Assembly: GCA_965221605.1 (NCBI GenBank) | Contig: CBDCSK010000014.1 | Coordinates: forward strand, 124,001-188,000 | From: Aldehydirespirator sp965221605 | GTDB lineage: Bacteria; Actinomycetota; Acidimicrobiia; Acidimicrobiales; Aldehydirespiratoraceae | Reading direction: 5' to 3' | DNA: 64,000 nucleotides | Shown: positions 40,849 through 49,760 of the stretch, piece after piece | Position numbering within the stretch: the stretch's first letter is position 1 | Layout of the letters: every line of letters starts with the position of its first letter | The notes under the pieces: generated by a model | What the model was told of the DNA's origin: nothing | The model's input: only the letters and a program-made list of their open reading frames with translations | Databases searched by the model: none | Position numbers and translations under genes: made by a program

Positions 40849-42074
40849 CGCGAACCCCCGACGGAGACCTCGTCCCCAAAGCCGTTCCATACGCCCGCCA
40901 CCCGGGCCCGCCCTTGAGCGACGCCCGAGAGACCGGCAATGAGAGTCCTCGTGACGAAGGCCTGCACCCGGAAACCGAAGACTACGGTCGCGCCCTCGGC
41001 CACCGTCCGCCCGGCGCCGGGATGGAGTCTGGCGTAGTAGTCGATGCTGGCCGGGTCGGGCATGTCCACCGGCACAGGCTCGGTCGAGATCTCCGACGGG
41101 TCGTGGGCGACCACCGCCCGCACCTGGTAATCGCCGAAGACCGGGTCGATGTACAGCCCGCCCCCGAAGCACAGCGGCACGCCCTGGTGGCTGTGGGCCA
41201 CCTCGCTGAGGTACAGCACCGCGGGCTGCTCAGGGAGGTTCCGCGCCGCATGCAGCGGTGTCGTTCCGGTGAGCCCGTGGCCCGGCTCGACCTGGGTGGC
41301 GCCCGCATCGGCCAGCAGCCCGAGCACCTCGGTGGAGGTGGTGCCCGGGGCGTTGATCTCGAGCGTCTGAGGGCAGGCGGGGTGGCGGCGGGCGATCTCT
41401 GCCGCCCGGGCCAGGGTCCCGACGTTCGGCGTCAGCCTGGCCCCGCCGGTGTCGGGGTTGAACAGCAGGGCCGGGAAGGTGGTCAGCCCGGCGAACTCGG
41501 CACCCTCCATCGCTGCGATGCGATCGATCATCGCCGGCAAGCCGTCGAGCGCCACGCCGCCCTCGTGGCCGGGGTAGAACTGGTCGCCGTCGGCGAACAC
41601 CCGCACCAGCATTGGCTGGGATCGTCCGAGGCTGTGAGCTGCGGCTGCGGCCTCGGCCGCCTTGTTCCCGGAGAAGACCGTCCAATAGTCGGGCTCCAGC
41701 CCGGCGGCCTCGGTGGCCTCGGCCCGGGGCACCTGCACCAGATGGCCGAGATGGCCCAGGTTGTGGCCGTGGCGCGCGATCGGCCGGGCGCAGGCCATGT
41801 CCACCGCCACGTAGCCGTCGACCCCGCCGGCGGTCATGGCAGCCAGCGCTGCCGGAGCCCGCCCGATCTGTTTGGTCATGGCGTAGACGGTCAGCCCCAG
41901 TTCGCGGGCCCGCCGGCACAGGTTGGCCGTGTTCGACTCGATCGTGTCGAGGTCGAGCACACAGCTGTTGGCCGGGATCTCGCCGGCCTGGTGGAGTTCG
42001 ATAGCGGCCTGCACGAACCGCGGGTTGCGTTCCAGCAGCGGTCGAAGGAACACGTCAGGTCTCCTTCTGTTCAC
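40845..42074 (-). CDS. YhfX-like PLP-dependent enzyme (alanine-racemase fold)
   Basis: 409 aa. The start SCVLDLDTIESNTANLCRRARELGLTVYAMTKQIG contains the PLP lysine in an alanine-racemase-type barrel (residue about 68). AGGVDGYVAVDMACARPI, EINAPGTTSTEVLGLL and QVEPGHGLTGTTPLHA follow, all familiar from YhfX proteins. YhfX of E. coli is encoded in an uncharacterised operon; the reaction is unknown, with amino-acid or amino-sugar racemisation the usual guess. Here it is tucked between ABC permease and ATPase genes with overlaps on both sides, so it acts on the imported compound. Confidence 0.82.
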   Translation of the reverse strand: MNRRRPDVFLRPLLERNPRFVQAAIELHQAGEIPANSCVLDLDTIESNTANLCRRARELGLTVYAMTKQIGRAPAALAAMTAGGVDGYVAVDMACARPIARHGHNLGHLGHLVQVPRAEATEAAGLEPDYWTVFSGNKAAEAAAAAHSLGRSQPMLVRVFADGDQFYPGHEGGVALDGLPAMIDRIAAMEGAEFAGLTTFPALLFNPDTGGARLTPNVGTLARAAEIARRHPACPQTLEINAPGTTSTEVLGLLADAGATQVEPGHGLTGTTPLHAARNLPEQPAVLYLSEVAHSHQGVPLCFGGGLYIDPVFGDYQVRAVVAHDPSEISTEPVPVDMPDPASIDYYARLHPGAGRTVAEGATVVFGFRVQAFVTRTLIAGLSGVAQGRARVAGVWNGFGDEVSVGGSR

Positions 42075-43056
42075 GCATGCTCAGCGCCACCGCCAGGATG
42101 ATGATGACGCCCCGGGCGATGAGTTGGTCCGCGACCCGCAGGCCCATGAGGATCAGGCCGTTGTTGAGCATGGCCATCACCACCGATCCCGCGATGGCGC
42201 CCACCACCGAGGCCCTTCCACCGAAGAGGTTGGTGCCCCCGATGACGACCGCCGCGATCACGGTGAGCAGCAGGTTCTCGCCCAGGTCGTGGCGGCCGAT
42301 GGCCAGCCGGCCCGCCAGCAGGACGCCGGCGAACGAGGCCGCGGCTGCGCTGGTCATCAACGCGGTGATGCGGATCCGGTCGGTGTTGATGCCCAGAGCG
42401 GCCGCCGCGCCGCGGTCCGCCCCCACCGACAGCACATGGCGGCCCCAGCGCAAGTGGTGCAGCACGAGATGCCCCACCAGGCCGGCCACGACGGTCCAGA
42501 TCAGCAGCGACGAGATCGGTCCCACCGATCCGGCGCCGAAGACGGCCAGGAAGGTGTCGTTGCGGATGGGCAGCGACTGCAGGTTGTTCATGTTGCGGGC
42601 GATACCGCTGACGATCCCGAGCATGCCCAGGGTGACCAGGAACGACGGGATGCGGACCTTGACGGTGATGGCGCCGTTGACGAGCCCGATGCCGGCGCCG
42701 ACCGCCAGGGCCGCGGCTGCGCCGGCGACGAACCCGTAGGCTCCGACCGCCTCGGCCGCCACCAGCGACGACAGGGCGGCGACCGATCCGATCGACAGGT
42801 CGATCTCGGCCGAGGCCAGGGCGAAGGTCATGCCCACCGCCATCACCGCGATGGGCGCGGCCTGGCGGCCGATGTTGAGCAGGTTGGTGGCCGTGAGGAA
42901 CCCGTCGTCTCGGAGGATCACCGCGAACAGCCCGAAGATGAGCACCGCCGCCATGTACACCACGTACGGGCGCAGCCCCGCGTCCCGGCGCCGCCGGGCC
43001 AGCCACTGGCGAGCGGCCACGGGCAGCGGTCCGGCCGCGGCGGTGTCTCCTGTCAT
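42055..43056 (-). CDS. Ribose-type sugar ABC transporter permease
   Basis: 333 aa with about nine membrane helices. The conserved SAEIDLSIGSVAALSS, the GLVNGAITVKVRIPSFLVTLGM segment and the ending VIGGTNLFGGRASVVGAIAGSVVMAMLNNGLILMGL identify an RbsC-type permease. It overlaps the YhfX-like gene by 20 bases. The substrate-binding protein gene lies 91 bases upstream, separated by a strong hairpin. Confidence 0.92.
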   Translation of the reverse strand: MTGDTAAAGPLPVAARQWLARRRRDAGLRPYVVYMAAVLIFGLFAVILRDDGFLTATNLLNIGRQAAPIAVMAVGMTFALASAEIDLSIGSVAALSSLVAAEAVGAYGFVAGAAAALAVGAGIGLVNGAITVKVRIPSFLVTLGMLGIVSGIARNMNNLQSLPIRNDTFLAVFGAGSVGPISSLLIWTVVAGLVGHLVLHHLRWGRHVLSVGADRGAAAALGINTDRIRITALMTSAAAASFAGVLLAGRLAIGRHDLGENLLLTVIAAVVIGGTNLFGGRASVVGAIAGSVVMAMLNNGLILMGLRVADQLIARGVIIILAVALSMREQKET

Positions 43057-43071
43057 GCGTTCCTCACTGAG

Positions 43072-43124
43072 CCTGCCCCCGGGGGCCTCGGCGGCGACTC
43101 AACCCACGTCGCCGCCGGGGCAGG
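43072..43124 (-). terminator. Large hairpin between binding-protein and permease genes
   Basis: Inner stem GGCGGCGAC / GTCGCCGCC (43090-43098, 43108-43116) and outer stem CCTGCCCC / GGGGCAGG (43072-43079, 43117-43124). In many ABC operons such a structure protects the binding-protein mRNA or partly stops transcription, so that the binding protein is made in excess. Confidence 0.6.
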
Positions 43125-43147
43125 GGGCAAGTCTGCCCGCTCGGCCT

Positions 43148-44341
43148 CTAGCCGATGGCGTCGAGGACCTCCTGCGGGGGATCCGTGACCAGCGACTGGC
43201 GGTAGCCCTCGACGATGTTGTCGGCAGTCACGCCGATGGCCGGCACCACCGCGAAGGCCGGGGCCGGCTTGCCGAGCAGCCCGTAGGCGCCCTCGATGGC
43301 CATGGTGCGCCCGAGGTTGTAGGCCTCGTCGGCCGCGATGCCCACCACGTTGCCGCCCTCGACCAGGTCGAGCGAGACGTTGGTGTCGAGGTCCATGGTG
43401 ACCAGGGCCACATCGGAGGCGCCCGCGGCCCGCAGCGCGGCGAGCACGCCGTCGGCGGGGCCAGCCGACCAGGGGGCGTAGATGCCGTCGAGGTCGGGGT
43501 TGCGGGTCAGCATCGCCGAGGCGATCTCCTCGGCGGCGGCCGGGTCGGCCAGACCCTGCTCGGCCACGATCTCGATGCCGGGGTAGTTGATCTCGATCCA
43601 TGCCTTGAAGGCCTGGTCGCGCTGGTTGGTGACGTAGTAGGCGGCGTCGTGGAAGATGTAGCCGACCTCTCCCTCGCCTCCGAGCGCATCGGCCAGCAGG
43701 TCGGCGGCGGTGATGCCCATGGCCGCGAGGTCGTCGGTGACGATGCCCACGTAGTCCTGGCCATGGACGTAGCCCTGGGGCACGTTGGACAGGAACACCA
43801 GCTTCACGCCCGCGTCGACGGCGGGGCGGAAGGCCTCGGCGCCCGCGTCGGGGCCGATGGCCAGGCTGATGATGATGTCGGGGTCCTGGGCCATGACCGT
43901 CTCGACGTCGTTGGCCTGCTGGGCTGCGTCGAAGTTGGCGTTGGTCTCGGCCACGACCTCGACGCCGAGCTCGGCGAAGGCGTCGCGGGCGCCCTGGCTC
44001 ACCGCGTCGGTGAACGCCCCCGAGGTGTGCCACAGCAGCGCAGCCGTGTAGCCGCCCGCCTGCACCTCGGCGATCTCCTCGTCGGTCAGCGTGACCTCGC
44101 TGGACGGCACAGCCTCCTCGCCTCCGGGCCCCTGGGTCCTGGGCGGCTCGGGGACCGGTTCGGGCGCGGCCGTGGTGGTCGGCGCAGCCGTGGTGGTCGG
44201 CGCGGCTGTGGTCGCGGGCGCGGCCGTGGTGGTCGGCGCGGCGTCGTCGTCATCCTCACCGCACGCGACCGCAACGACCGCTAACACGGCCAGCAGCGAC
44301 ACGAGTCGCAGCCATTTGGGCTTCTTGCATTTTGTGGTCAT
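43148..44341 (-). CDS. Sugar ABC transporter substrate-binding lipoprotein
   Basis: 397 aa. A signal peptide ends in the lipobox V-A-V-A-C; a flexible linker of repeated T-T-T-A-A-P (about 40 residues) then lifts the domain from the membrane. The two-lobed periplasmic-binding fold follows: ALLWHTSGAFTDAVSQGARDAF, IIISLAIGPDAGAEAFRPAVDAGVKLVFL, LDGIYAPWSAGPADGVLAAL, VVGIAADEAYNLG. The ligand family is ribose-type; the surrounding kinase, deaminase and M20 enzyme suggest an amino sugar or its conjugate. It lies 22 bases after the M20 gene. Confidence 0.88.
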   Translation of the reverse strand: MTTKCKKPKWLRLVSLLAVLAVVAVACGEDDDDAAPTTTAAPATTAAPTTTAAPTTTAAPEPVPEPPRTQGPGGEEAVPSSEVTLTDEEIAEVQAGGYTAALLWHTSGAFTDAVSQGARDAFAELGVEVVAETNANFDAAQQANDVETVMAQDPDIIISLAIGPDAGAEAFRPAVDAGVKLVFLSNVPQGYVHGQDYVGIVTDDLAAMGITAADLLADALGGEGEVGYIFHDAAYYVTNQRDQAFKAWIEINYPGIEIVAEQGLADPAAAEEIASAMLTRNPDLDGIYAPWSAGPADGVLAALRAAGASDVALVTMDLDTNVSLDLVEGGNVVGIAADEAYNLGRTMAIEGAYGLLGKPAPAFAVVPAIGVTADNIVEGYRQSLVTDPPQEVLDAIG

Positions 44342-44363
44342 GACCCCTCCCTTTGGGTCCGCC

Positions 44364-45611
44364 TTACAGATCTTGAACGCCGCACCATTGGGCGATGAAG
44401 TGCGCGAGGGTGCGGGTCGCGGTCACCAGCTCGTCGATGGCGAGCCGCTCGAACGGTGTGTGGCAGTCGGAGATGTCGCCGGGAGCGAAGTACACGCCGG
44501 GGATGCCGAGATCCCGCAGGAAGGGCTTCTCCGACCAGTACGGCGCCCCCTCCACCCGGGCCGGCTCCCCGGTCACCGACTCGATCGACCGTGCCAGCGC
44601 GGCCACCCCCGGATGGTCGGCGGCGACCTCGTCAGGCGTGCCGCCGAACCGGTGGTCCCGGGGCGCGCTGAACTCCACCGTGCACTCGACCCGGTTCTCG
44701 CCGGCCACTTCCTCCGCGATTGTCCGGATGCCGGCGGCCGCGGCGTCGAGGCTCTCGCCGGGCAGGATCTTGCGGATCAGGGACAGCTCGAACCGGCCTG
44801 GCACGGCGATGTTGCCCCCCGAGTTGACCGACGTGACCAGCAGGAAGGCCTCGCCCAGCAGCTCGTGGGCAAGCACCGACGCACTCAAGTCGTCGGAGTG
44901 CTCCCACAGCCGCCCGAGCAGTACGTGGCCCGCTCGCAGCGCGTCGACGCCGAGTTCGGGCCGTCCGAAGTAGGCCGACACTCCCGTGTAGGTGATATCA
45001 GCGATCAAGAATCCCATCTGCGCGGTGTAGATCGCTGATGTGGTCGGCTCGGTGTAGATCGCGAAGTCGGCATCGGGTCGCGGGCCGGCACGACCCTCTA
45101 CCGCGGCCCGCATCCCGGCCGAGACGCCGCTGCCGGGCTGGCCCGACTCCTCGTCGCACACGAACAGGGTCGACACCCGGCCGGCCGGCCGGAGGCCCGC
45201 ACGGCCGAGGGCCCGGACCGCCTCGATGGTGGCGCAGATCCCCGCCTTCTGGTCGGCTACTCCCCGACCCCAGATCTCGCCGTCGATCATCTGGGCGCCG
45301 AAAGGGTCCTCCCGGTCGGTGCCGCGCCAGTGCTGGCGCCAGTCCTCGATCGCGACCGTGTCGAGGTGCCCGGCCAGCAGCAGCGACCGTCCGGCGCCGT
45401 CTCCGGCCGTGCCGCACACGTTGGGACGGCCCGGCTCGCACTCGAAGAGCTCGGCCGAGTCGAAGGCGTCCGACATCGCCATCTGCCGCCACGCCCAGCG
45501 CGCGAAGTCCTCCTCGTTGGGCGTGACGCTGGGAATCCGGACGGCCTCGCGCACCAACTCGACGACGGCCTCGCCGTCCACAGCCTCGGCCGCTCGGGTA
45601 GCGGCGGTCAT
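44364..45611 (-). CDS. M20-family metallohydrolase (ArgE/DapE-like)
   Basis: 415 aa. The di-zinc ligands are visible in LLAGHLDTV (His, Asp), GRGVADQKAG (bridging Asp) and CDEESGQPGSG (catalytic Glu and Glu ligand); a late HTPFE gives the last His. Family members remove N-acyl groups or cleave dipeptides. In this operon it would deacylate the imported compound, freeing an amine. It stands right after the ROK regulator, 43 bases away. It is paralogous in type to the M20 protein at 56432, though in a different branch. Confidence 0.85.
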   Translation of the reverse strand: MTAATRAAEAVDGEAVVELVREAVRIPSVTPNEEDFARWAWRQMAMSDAFDSAELFECEPGRPNVCGTAGDGAGRSLLLAGHLDTVAIEDWRQHWRGTDREDPFGAQMIDGEIWGRGVADQKAGICATIEAVRALGRAGLRPAGRVSTLFVCDEESGQPGSGVSAGMRAAVEGRAGPRPDADFAIYTEPTTSAIYTAQMGFLIADITYTGVSAYFGRPELGVDALRAGHVLLGRLWEHSDDLSASVLAHELLGEAFLLVTSVNSGGNIAVPGRFELSLIRKILPGESLDAAAAGIRTIAEEVAGENRVECTVEFSAPRDHRFGGTPDEVAADHPGVAALARSIESVTGEPARVEGAPYWSEKPFLRDLGIPGVYFAPGDISDCHTPFERLAIDELVTATRTLAHFIAQWCGVQDL

Positions 45612-45654
45612 GAACGGCCCTGCGAGAAGGCGTCGCGGGTTCGCACCGCAGTGT

Positions 45655-46824
45655 TCATCGCGGCTGGTCTCCGAGGATCTCCGCCACCAGCGGCTCGTGC
45701 ACCAACCGAAGCGACATCGAAGCCGCTCCCACCAGCGCGGCCCGACGTCCCAGGGTGGAGGCGGCCAGTTCGGGCGGGGTGGCGACCAGGCGGGCCAGGT
45801 GCCGGCGAACGGCGCCGACGAAGGTGGGGTTGGCCCCGACGCCCCCGCCGAACACGATGCGCGTCGGGTCGGCTATGAGGCACAGGTGCGACACCGCCAG
45901 CGCCATTGCGCCGGCGACCTCGTCCAGTACCGCCGTGGCAGCTCCGTCCCCCGACGCTGCGGCCCCGAATATCGCCGGCACATCGGCACTGGCGTCGAGT
46001 GCGGTGTGGTGGCCGTCCTCGATGGCTTGGCCCAGGCGCTTGCGAATCGACGGCGCCGAAGCCACGTCCTCGAGGGTCACCGGCGGCTCACCCGGCTCCG
46101 GCCCCGAGAGCAGCAGCGAGCCCAGCTCACCCGCTGATCCGGTGCCGCCCCGGTAGAGGTCGCCTCCGACGACCATCCCCAAGCCAATCCCGGTACCCAC
46201 CGAGATGGCCGCAAAGTCGCCGTCCGCCTGCTCGTCTCCCATTCGGGTCAGCTCGCCGAGCGCAGCCAGGTTCACGTCATTCTCCACATGGATGCGAGCG
46301 TCGAAGTGCTCAGCCAGAAGGGCGCGCAGGGCAAGGCCGTCGAAGCCCGGCAGGTTGAAGGCCTGCTCGACACGGTCCCGGTCGGGCCGGTAGATGCCGG
46401 GCACGCCCACGCACACCGCGTGGCACGGGCCGTCGACGGCCCGCAGCATCTTCGAACCGGCTCCCGTCAGCCGCTTCAGCGCCGCGCCCGCGTCGGGGCC
46501 CGTTTCGAGCTCCTGCTCCACGACGAGGTTGCCGAGCAGGTCGCACAGCCCGACGAGGATCTTGGTCGCGCCGATGTCGGCCACCACCGAGTGCCGGGCC
46601 GCGGGAACCAGCTCGTACAGCGCGGCGGGCCGGCCGATCGCTCCGGAGCTGGGGCTCTCGTCGGACACCCGCACCAGCCCCGCCGACTCCATGTCGGCGA
46701 CAAGCGCCGACACGGTCGGCTTGGACAGGCCGGTGGCCCGGGCTATCCCGGCCCTCGACATGCGAGCCGGATGGGCCGCGAACAGGGCGTCGACTATCCG
46801 CTGCCCGCTGAGCAGCCTCAGCAC
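45655..46824 (-). CDS. ROK-family transcriptional repressor (NagC/XylR-like)
   Basis: 389 aa. A winged helix-turn-helix lies in the first 60 residues (RAGIARATGLSKPTVSALVADME). A ROK sugar-binding domain follows, with VADIGATKILVGL, VENDVNLAALGE and SVGTGIGLGMVVGGDLYRGGTGSAGELG. It should repress the downstream catabolic genes until its sugar ligand binds. It is the first gene of the minus-strand operon that continues to the FAH gene. A sigma70 promoter and a GTTAGTAAC-type repeat lie just upstream. Confidence 0.88.
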   Translation of the reverse strand: MLRLLSGQRIVDALFAAHPARMSRAGIARATGLSKPTVSALVADMESAGLVRVSDESPSSGAIGRPAALYELVPAARHSVVADIGATKILVGLCDLLGNLVVEQELETGPDAGAALKRLTGAGSKMLRAVDGPCHAVCVGVPGIYRPDRDRVEQAFNLPGFDGLALRALLAEHFDARIHVENDVNLAALGELTRMGDEQADGDFAAISVGTGIGLGMVVGGDLYRGGTGSAGELGSLLLSGPEPGEPPVTLEDVASAPSIRKRLGQAIEDGHHTALDASADVPAIFGAAASGDGAATAVLDEVAGAMALAVSHLCLIADPTRIVFGGGVGANPTFVGAVRRHLARLVATPPELAASTLGRRAALVGAASMSLRLVHEPLVAEILGDQPR

Positions 46825-46849
46825 GCCCGAGCCAGAACCCTCCGCCCTA

Positions 46850-46886
46850 TTGTTAGTAACATTACCTTACAAATGGACATTGTCAA
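46850..46886 (-). promoter_or_regulatory. Promoter and likely operator of the ROK-led operon
   Basis: On the minus strand TTGACA (46886-46881), 16-base spacer, TAATGT (46864-46859), close to consensus. A near-palindrome GTTAGTAAC (46852-46860) overlaps the -10 region and sits where a repressor would act, 28 bases before the ROK start. It is AT-rich against a GC-rich background. Confidence 0.65.
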
Positions 46887-46950
46887 GAGAGAGTCATGGA
46901 GGCCGGATCAACCACTGCTCGCAGCTGACCCGACCCGGCTGCGAGGAGAT

Positions 46951-48060
46951 CTAGCGGCCCTCCTCGAAGTCGTCCTCGGGCCTTGGACCGTGCTGCTCCT
47001 CGTAGAGCGCCCGGAAGACCTCCTGCTCGGCTTCTGGGAGCGTGGTGGCCGAGAACCCGCTGTCGTCGCGTAGCCAGGTGGTCTGCTGCGGGAACGGGAT
47101 CTCGATGCCGGCCGCGTCGAAGGCCTCCTTGAGGCGCAACCGGATCTCGCGCTCCACCGCCCACTGCATCGACGGCTCGGTCTTGACCGCGACCCGCAGG
47201 CCGATGCCGGACGCGCCGAGGCTCTGGATGCCGAAGACCGTCGGCGCCTCCGACAGCTCGTCGCCGCCCCACTCCGGGTCGTTCCAGAGATCGTCGGCCA
47301 CCTGCTGCATGATGCCCATCGCCAGACGGGCATCAGTTCCGTAGGACACCTCGACGTCGACCAGCGCCTTCGACCACAGCTGCGAGTAGTTGCCCACCCG
47401 GGCGATCTCTCCGTTGGGGACGTGCCACACGGTGCCCCGGATGTCACGGAGCGTCGTGGACCGCAGCGACACCTCCTCGACAGTGCCGGAGGCGTACCCC
47501 AGGTCCACCCAGTCGCCCACCCCGTAGTGGTCCTCTATCAGCATGAACAGCCCCGACAGGAAGTCCTTGACGATCGACTGGGCGCCGAAGCCGAGGGCGA
47601 CGCCGCCGATGCCCGCGCCCGCGATCAACGGTGCGAGGTTCACTCCGATCTCGCCCAGGATGATCAACGCGACGAAGGTCCACACCAGCGCCACCACCAC
47701 GCTGCGCAGCACGTGGCCCAGGGTCTCAGCCCGCGACTCGGCCCGGAGCTGGGCCGCCTCGTCGATGAGCGCCCGGCCCGGGCCCTTCTCGCGCAGCTTC
47801 TGCAGCCTCGAGTTGCTCGGCGCAGTGGCGATGCGCTTGGTGAACCGCACGATGGCCCGCTTCGCGATCCGGGTCACGATCCATCCCACCAGCAGGATGA
47901 ACGCGATGCGGATCGGCCGGTCGAGCAGCCAGTCGGCCGCGGTGGCCAGGCTGCTGTTGTCGGTCCAGTTGAAGACCCGCTCGCAGACGAAGCCGCGGTT
48001 CGACGTGCCGCAGGCGTCCGCTAGTCCGGGAGTGGTTGATGTTTGGGCAAAGGCGACCAT
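46951..48060 (-). CDS. Small-conductance mechanosensitive channel (MscS family)
   Basis: 369 aa. About three membrane helices (IRIAFILLVGWIVTRIAKRAI; VVVALVWTFVALIILGEIG; LIAGAGIGGVALGFGAQSIVKDFLSGLFML, the pore helix) precede the beta domain with YGVGDWVDLGYASGTVEEVSLRSTTLRDIRGTVWHVPNGEI and a C-terminal domain. The channel opens on membrane tension and protects against hypo-osmotic shock. Residues 1-40 with two Cys may be an outer segment. It lies downstream of the ROK operon promoter region but reads toward it; no operon partner. Confidence 0.9.
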   Translation of the reverse strand: MVAFAQTSTTPGLADACGTSNRGFVCERVFNWTDNSSLATAADWLLDRPIRIAFILLVGWIVTRIAKRAIVRFTKRIATAPSNSRLQKLREKGPGRALIDEAAQLRAESRAETLGHVLRSVVVALVWTFVALIILGEIGVNLAPLIAGAGIGGVALGFGAQSIVKDFLSGLFMLIEDHYGVGDWVDLGYASGTVEEVSLRSTTLRDIRGTVWHVPNGEIARVGNYSQLWSKALVDVEVSYGTDARLAMGIMQQVADDLWNDPEWGGDELSEAPTVFGIQSLGASGIGLRVAVKTEPSMQWAVEREIRLRLKEAFDAAGIEIPFPQQTTWLRDDSGFSATTLPEAEQEVFRALYEEQHGPRPEDDFEEGR

Positions 48061-48159
48061 CGCAACACCCTAGAGGCCGGGCGGAGCGTCGCGATTCGCC
48101 TGGGTCGTTGACCGCGCGGCGACAGCGCGGCGGCGCAGCCTCGATAGATTCGGCCGCCT

Positions 48160-48945
48160 ATGGCGGGGCGCAGCGTCGACGGCGACCACCGCTGGGGGCG
48201 GGCTACTCGGTGGCAGGCCGCTGTCGCCGTGACCGTTGCGCTGATGCTCGGGATGGGCTGCAGTGGCGGTGCGGGCGCCCAGGCCCGCGGCGACCGTGAG
48301 GTAGTGGTCATGGCGGCCTCGTCGCTCACCGATGTGGTCGAGGCGGTGTCCTCCGACGATCCGAATGTCACCGCGATCCTCTCGGGCAGCTCCACGCTGG
48401 TGGCCCAGCTCTCGGCCGGGGCCGGCGCCGATGTGCTGATCACCGCCGATGCAGCCACCATGGACCGCGCCACCGCCGACGGGTCGATCAGGGGGAAGCC
48501 AGTGGTGATCGCCACCAACACGGTCGTGCTGGCCACCGCGCCCGGCAATCCGGGTGGCGTCGCTGGGCTCGCGGATCTGGCTCGCCGGGACTTGCTGGTG
48601 GGCTTGTGCGCCCCCGAGGTCCCGTGCGGCGCGCTGGCCCGGCGGGCCCTCGATGAAGCCCGGATCGCTCCCTCGGTGGACACCCTCGAGCTGAGCGTCC
48701 GTGCGCTGGCTGCCAAGCTGTCGCTGGGCGAGCTCGACGCGGGGCTGGTCTACGACACTGACGCCGCGGTTGTGGGACTGTCCACCGTCGACGCCCCGGA
48801 GTTGGACGGCCACGCCAACCGCTACTTCATCGCCTCGGCGTCGGCTGAACCCCCGGCTGCGGTGCAGGCCGTGATCGCCGCTTTCACCGAGCCCGGCGGC
48901 GCCGGCGCCGAGGCCCTGCTGGCCCACGGCTTCGGACCGCCATGA
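48160..48945 (+). CDS. modA: Molybdate ABC transporter substrate-binding lipoprotein
   Basis: 261 aa. The signal peptide has the lipobox L-G-M-G-C. The mature part begins VVVMAASSLTDVVEAV with the ModA motif AASSL, then LSGSSTLVAQLSAGAGADVLITAD and a VYDTDA segment near the end, which supply the oxyanion site. It captures molybdate (or tungstate). modB begins four bases before its end. Somewhat short N-terminal extension (MAGRSVDGDHRWGR) precedes the hydrophobic signal. Confidence 0.88.
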   Translation: MAGRSVDGDHRWGRATRWQAAVAVTVALMLGMGCSGGAGAQARGDREVVVMAASSLTDVVEAVSSDDPNVTAILSGSSTLVAQLSAGAGADVLITADAATMDRATADGSIRGKPVVIATNTVVLATAPGNPGGVAGLADLARRDLLVGLCAPEVPCGALARRALDEARIAPSVDTLELSVRALAAKLSLGELDAGLVYDTDAAVVGLSTVDAPELDGHANRYFIASASAEPPAAVQAVIAAFTEPGGAGAEALLAHGFGPP

Positions 48946-49760
48946 GCGCTCCTGGCCGGAGCGCACCCGGCCCCGATCCGGGAGTGAGCCGGCCTCCGGC
49001 CGCTCTGACCATCGTGGGCTTCGTGGCCCTCGGCCTGCTGGCCCTGCCGATCGTCGGGCTGCTGCAGCGGGCGCCATGGTCGGCGCTGCCCACCGTTCTG
49101 GGCGAGTCCGAGGTGTTGGAGGCGCTGCGGGTGTCGCTGATCGTCAGCCTTGTGGCCACCGCGGCGTGTGTGGTGCTGGGCCTGCCTCTGGCGTTCGTGC
49201 TGGCCCGGCGCCGTCTGCGCTTCGGAAGGGTCGTGCGGGCGCTGGTGATGCTGCCAATGGTGCTGCCGCCGGTGGTGGCCGGCACCGCCCTGCTGTTCGC
49301 GCTGGGTCGTCGGGGCCTGGTCGGCCAGTGGCTCGACTCGTGGTTCGGGGTGAGCCTCCCGTTCACCACCGCCGGCGCTGTGGTGGCGGCCGCGTTCGTG
49401 GCTCTCCCCTTCTTCGTGGTGACGGTCGAGGCCGCCCTGCGCCAGGCCGGCGACGACCTCGACGAGGCGGCCGCCACCCTCGGCGCGGGCGCCTGGAGCA
49501 CCCTGCTGCATGTGACGCTGCCCACGATCCGGCCCGCGCTGGCCGCCGGAACCGCCCTGGCTTGGGCCCGTGCCGTCGGCGAGTTCGGGGCCACGCTCAC
49601 CTTCGCGGGCAACTTCCCGGGCCGCACCCGCACCCTGCCGCTGGAGACCTACCTGGCCCTGGAACGCAACCCCGAAGCCGCGGTGGCCATCAGCCTCGTG
49701 CTCATGGCGGTGGCCCTGGCGGTGCTGGTGACCCTGCGCGACCGGTGGATGCCCCGATGA
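48942..49760 (+). CDS. modB: Molybdate ABC transporter permease
   Basis: 272 aa, five or six membrane helices. The binding-protein-dependent transport signature EAAATLGAGAWSTLLHVTLPTIRPALAAG is followed by RAVGEFGATLTFAGNFPGRTRTLPLETYL, strongly typical of ModB. It overlaps modA by four bases and modC by four bases. Confidence 0.93.
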   Translation: MSAPGRSAPGPDPGVSRPPAALTIVGFVALGLLALPIVGLLQRAPWSALPTVLGESEVLEALRVSLIVSLVATAACVVLGLPLAFVLARRRLRFGRVVRALVMLPMVLPPVVAGTALLFALGRRGLVGQWLDSWFGVSLPFTTAGAVVAAAFVALPFFVVTVEAALRQAGDDLDEAAATLGAGAWSTLLHVTLPTIRPALAAGTALAWARAVGEFGATLTFAGNFPGRTRTLPLETYLALERNPEAAVAISLVLMAVALAVLVTLRDRWMPR

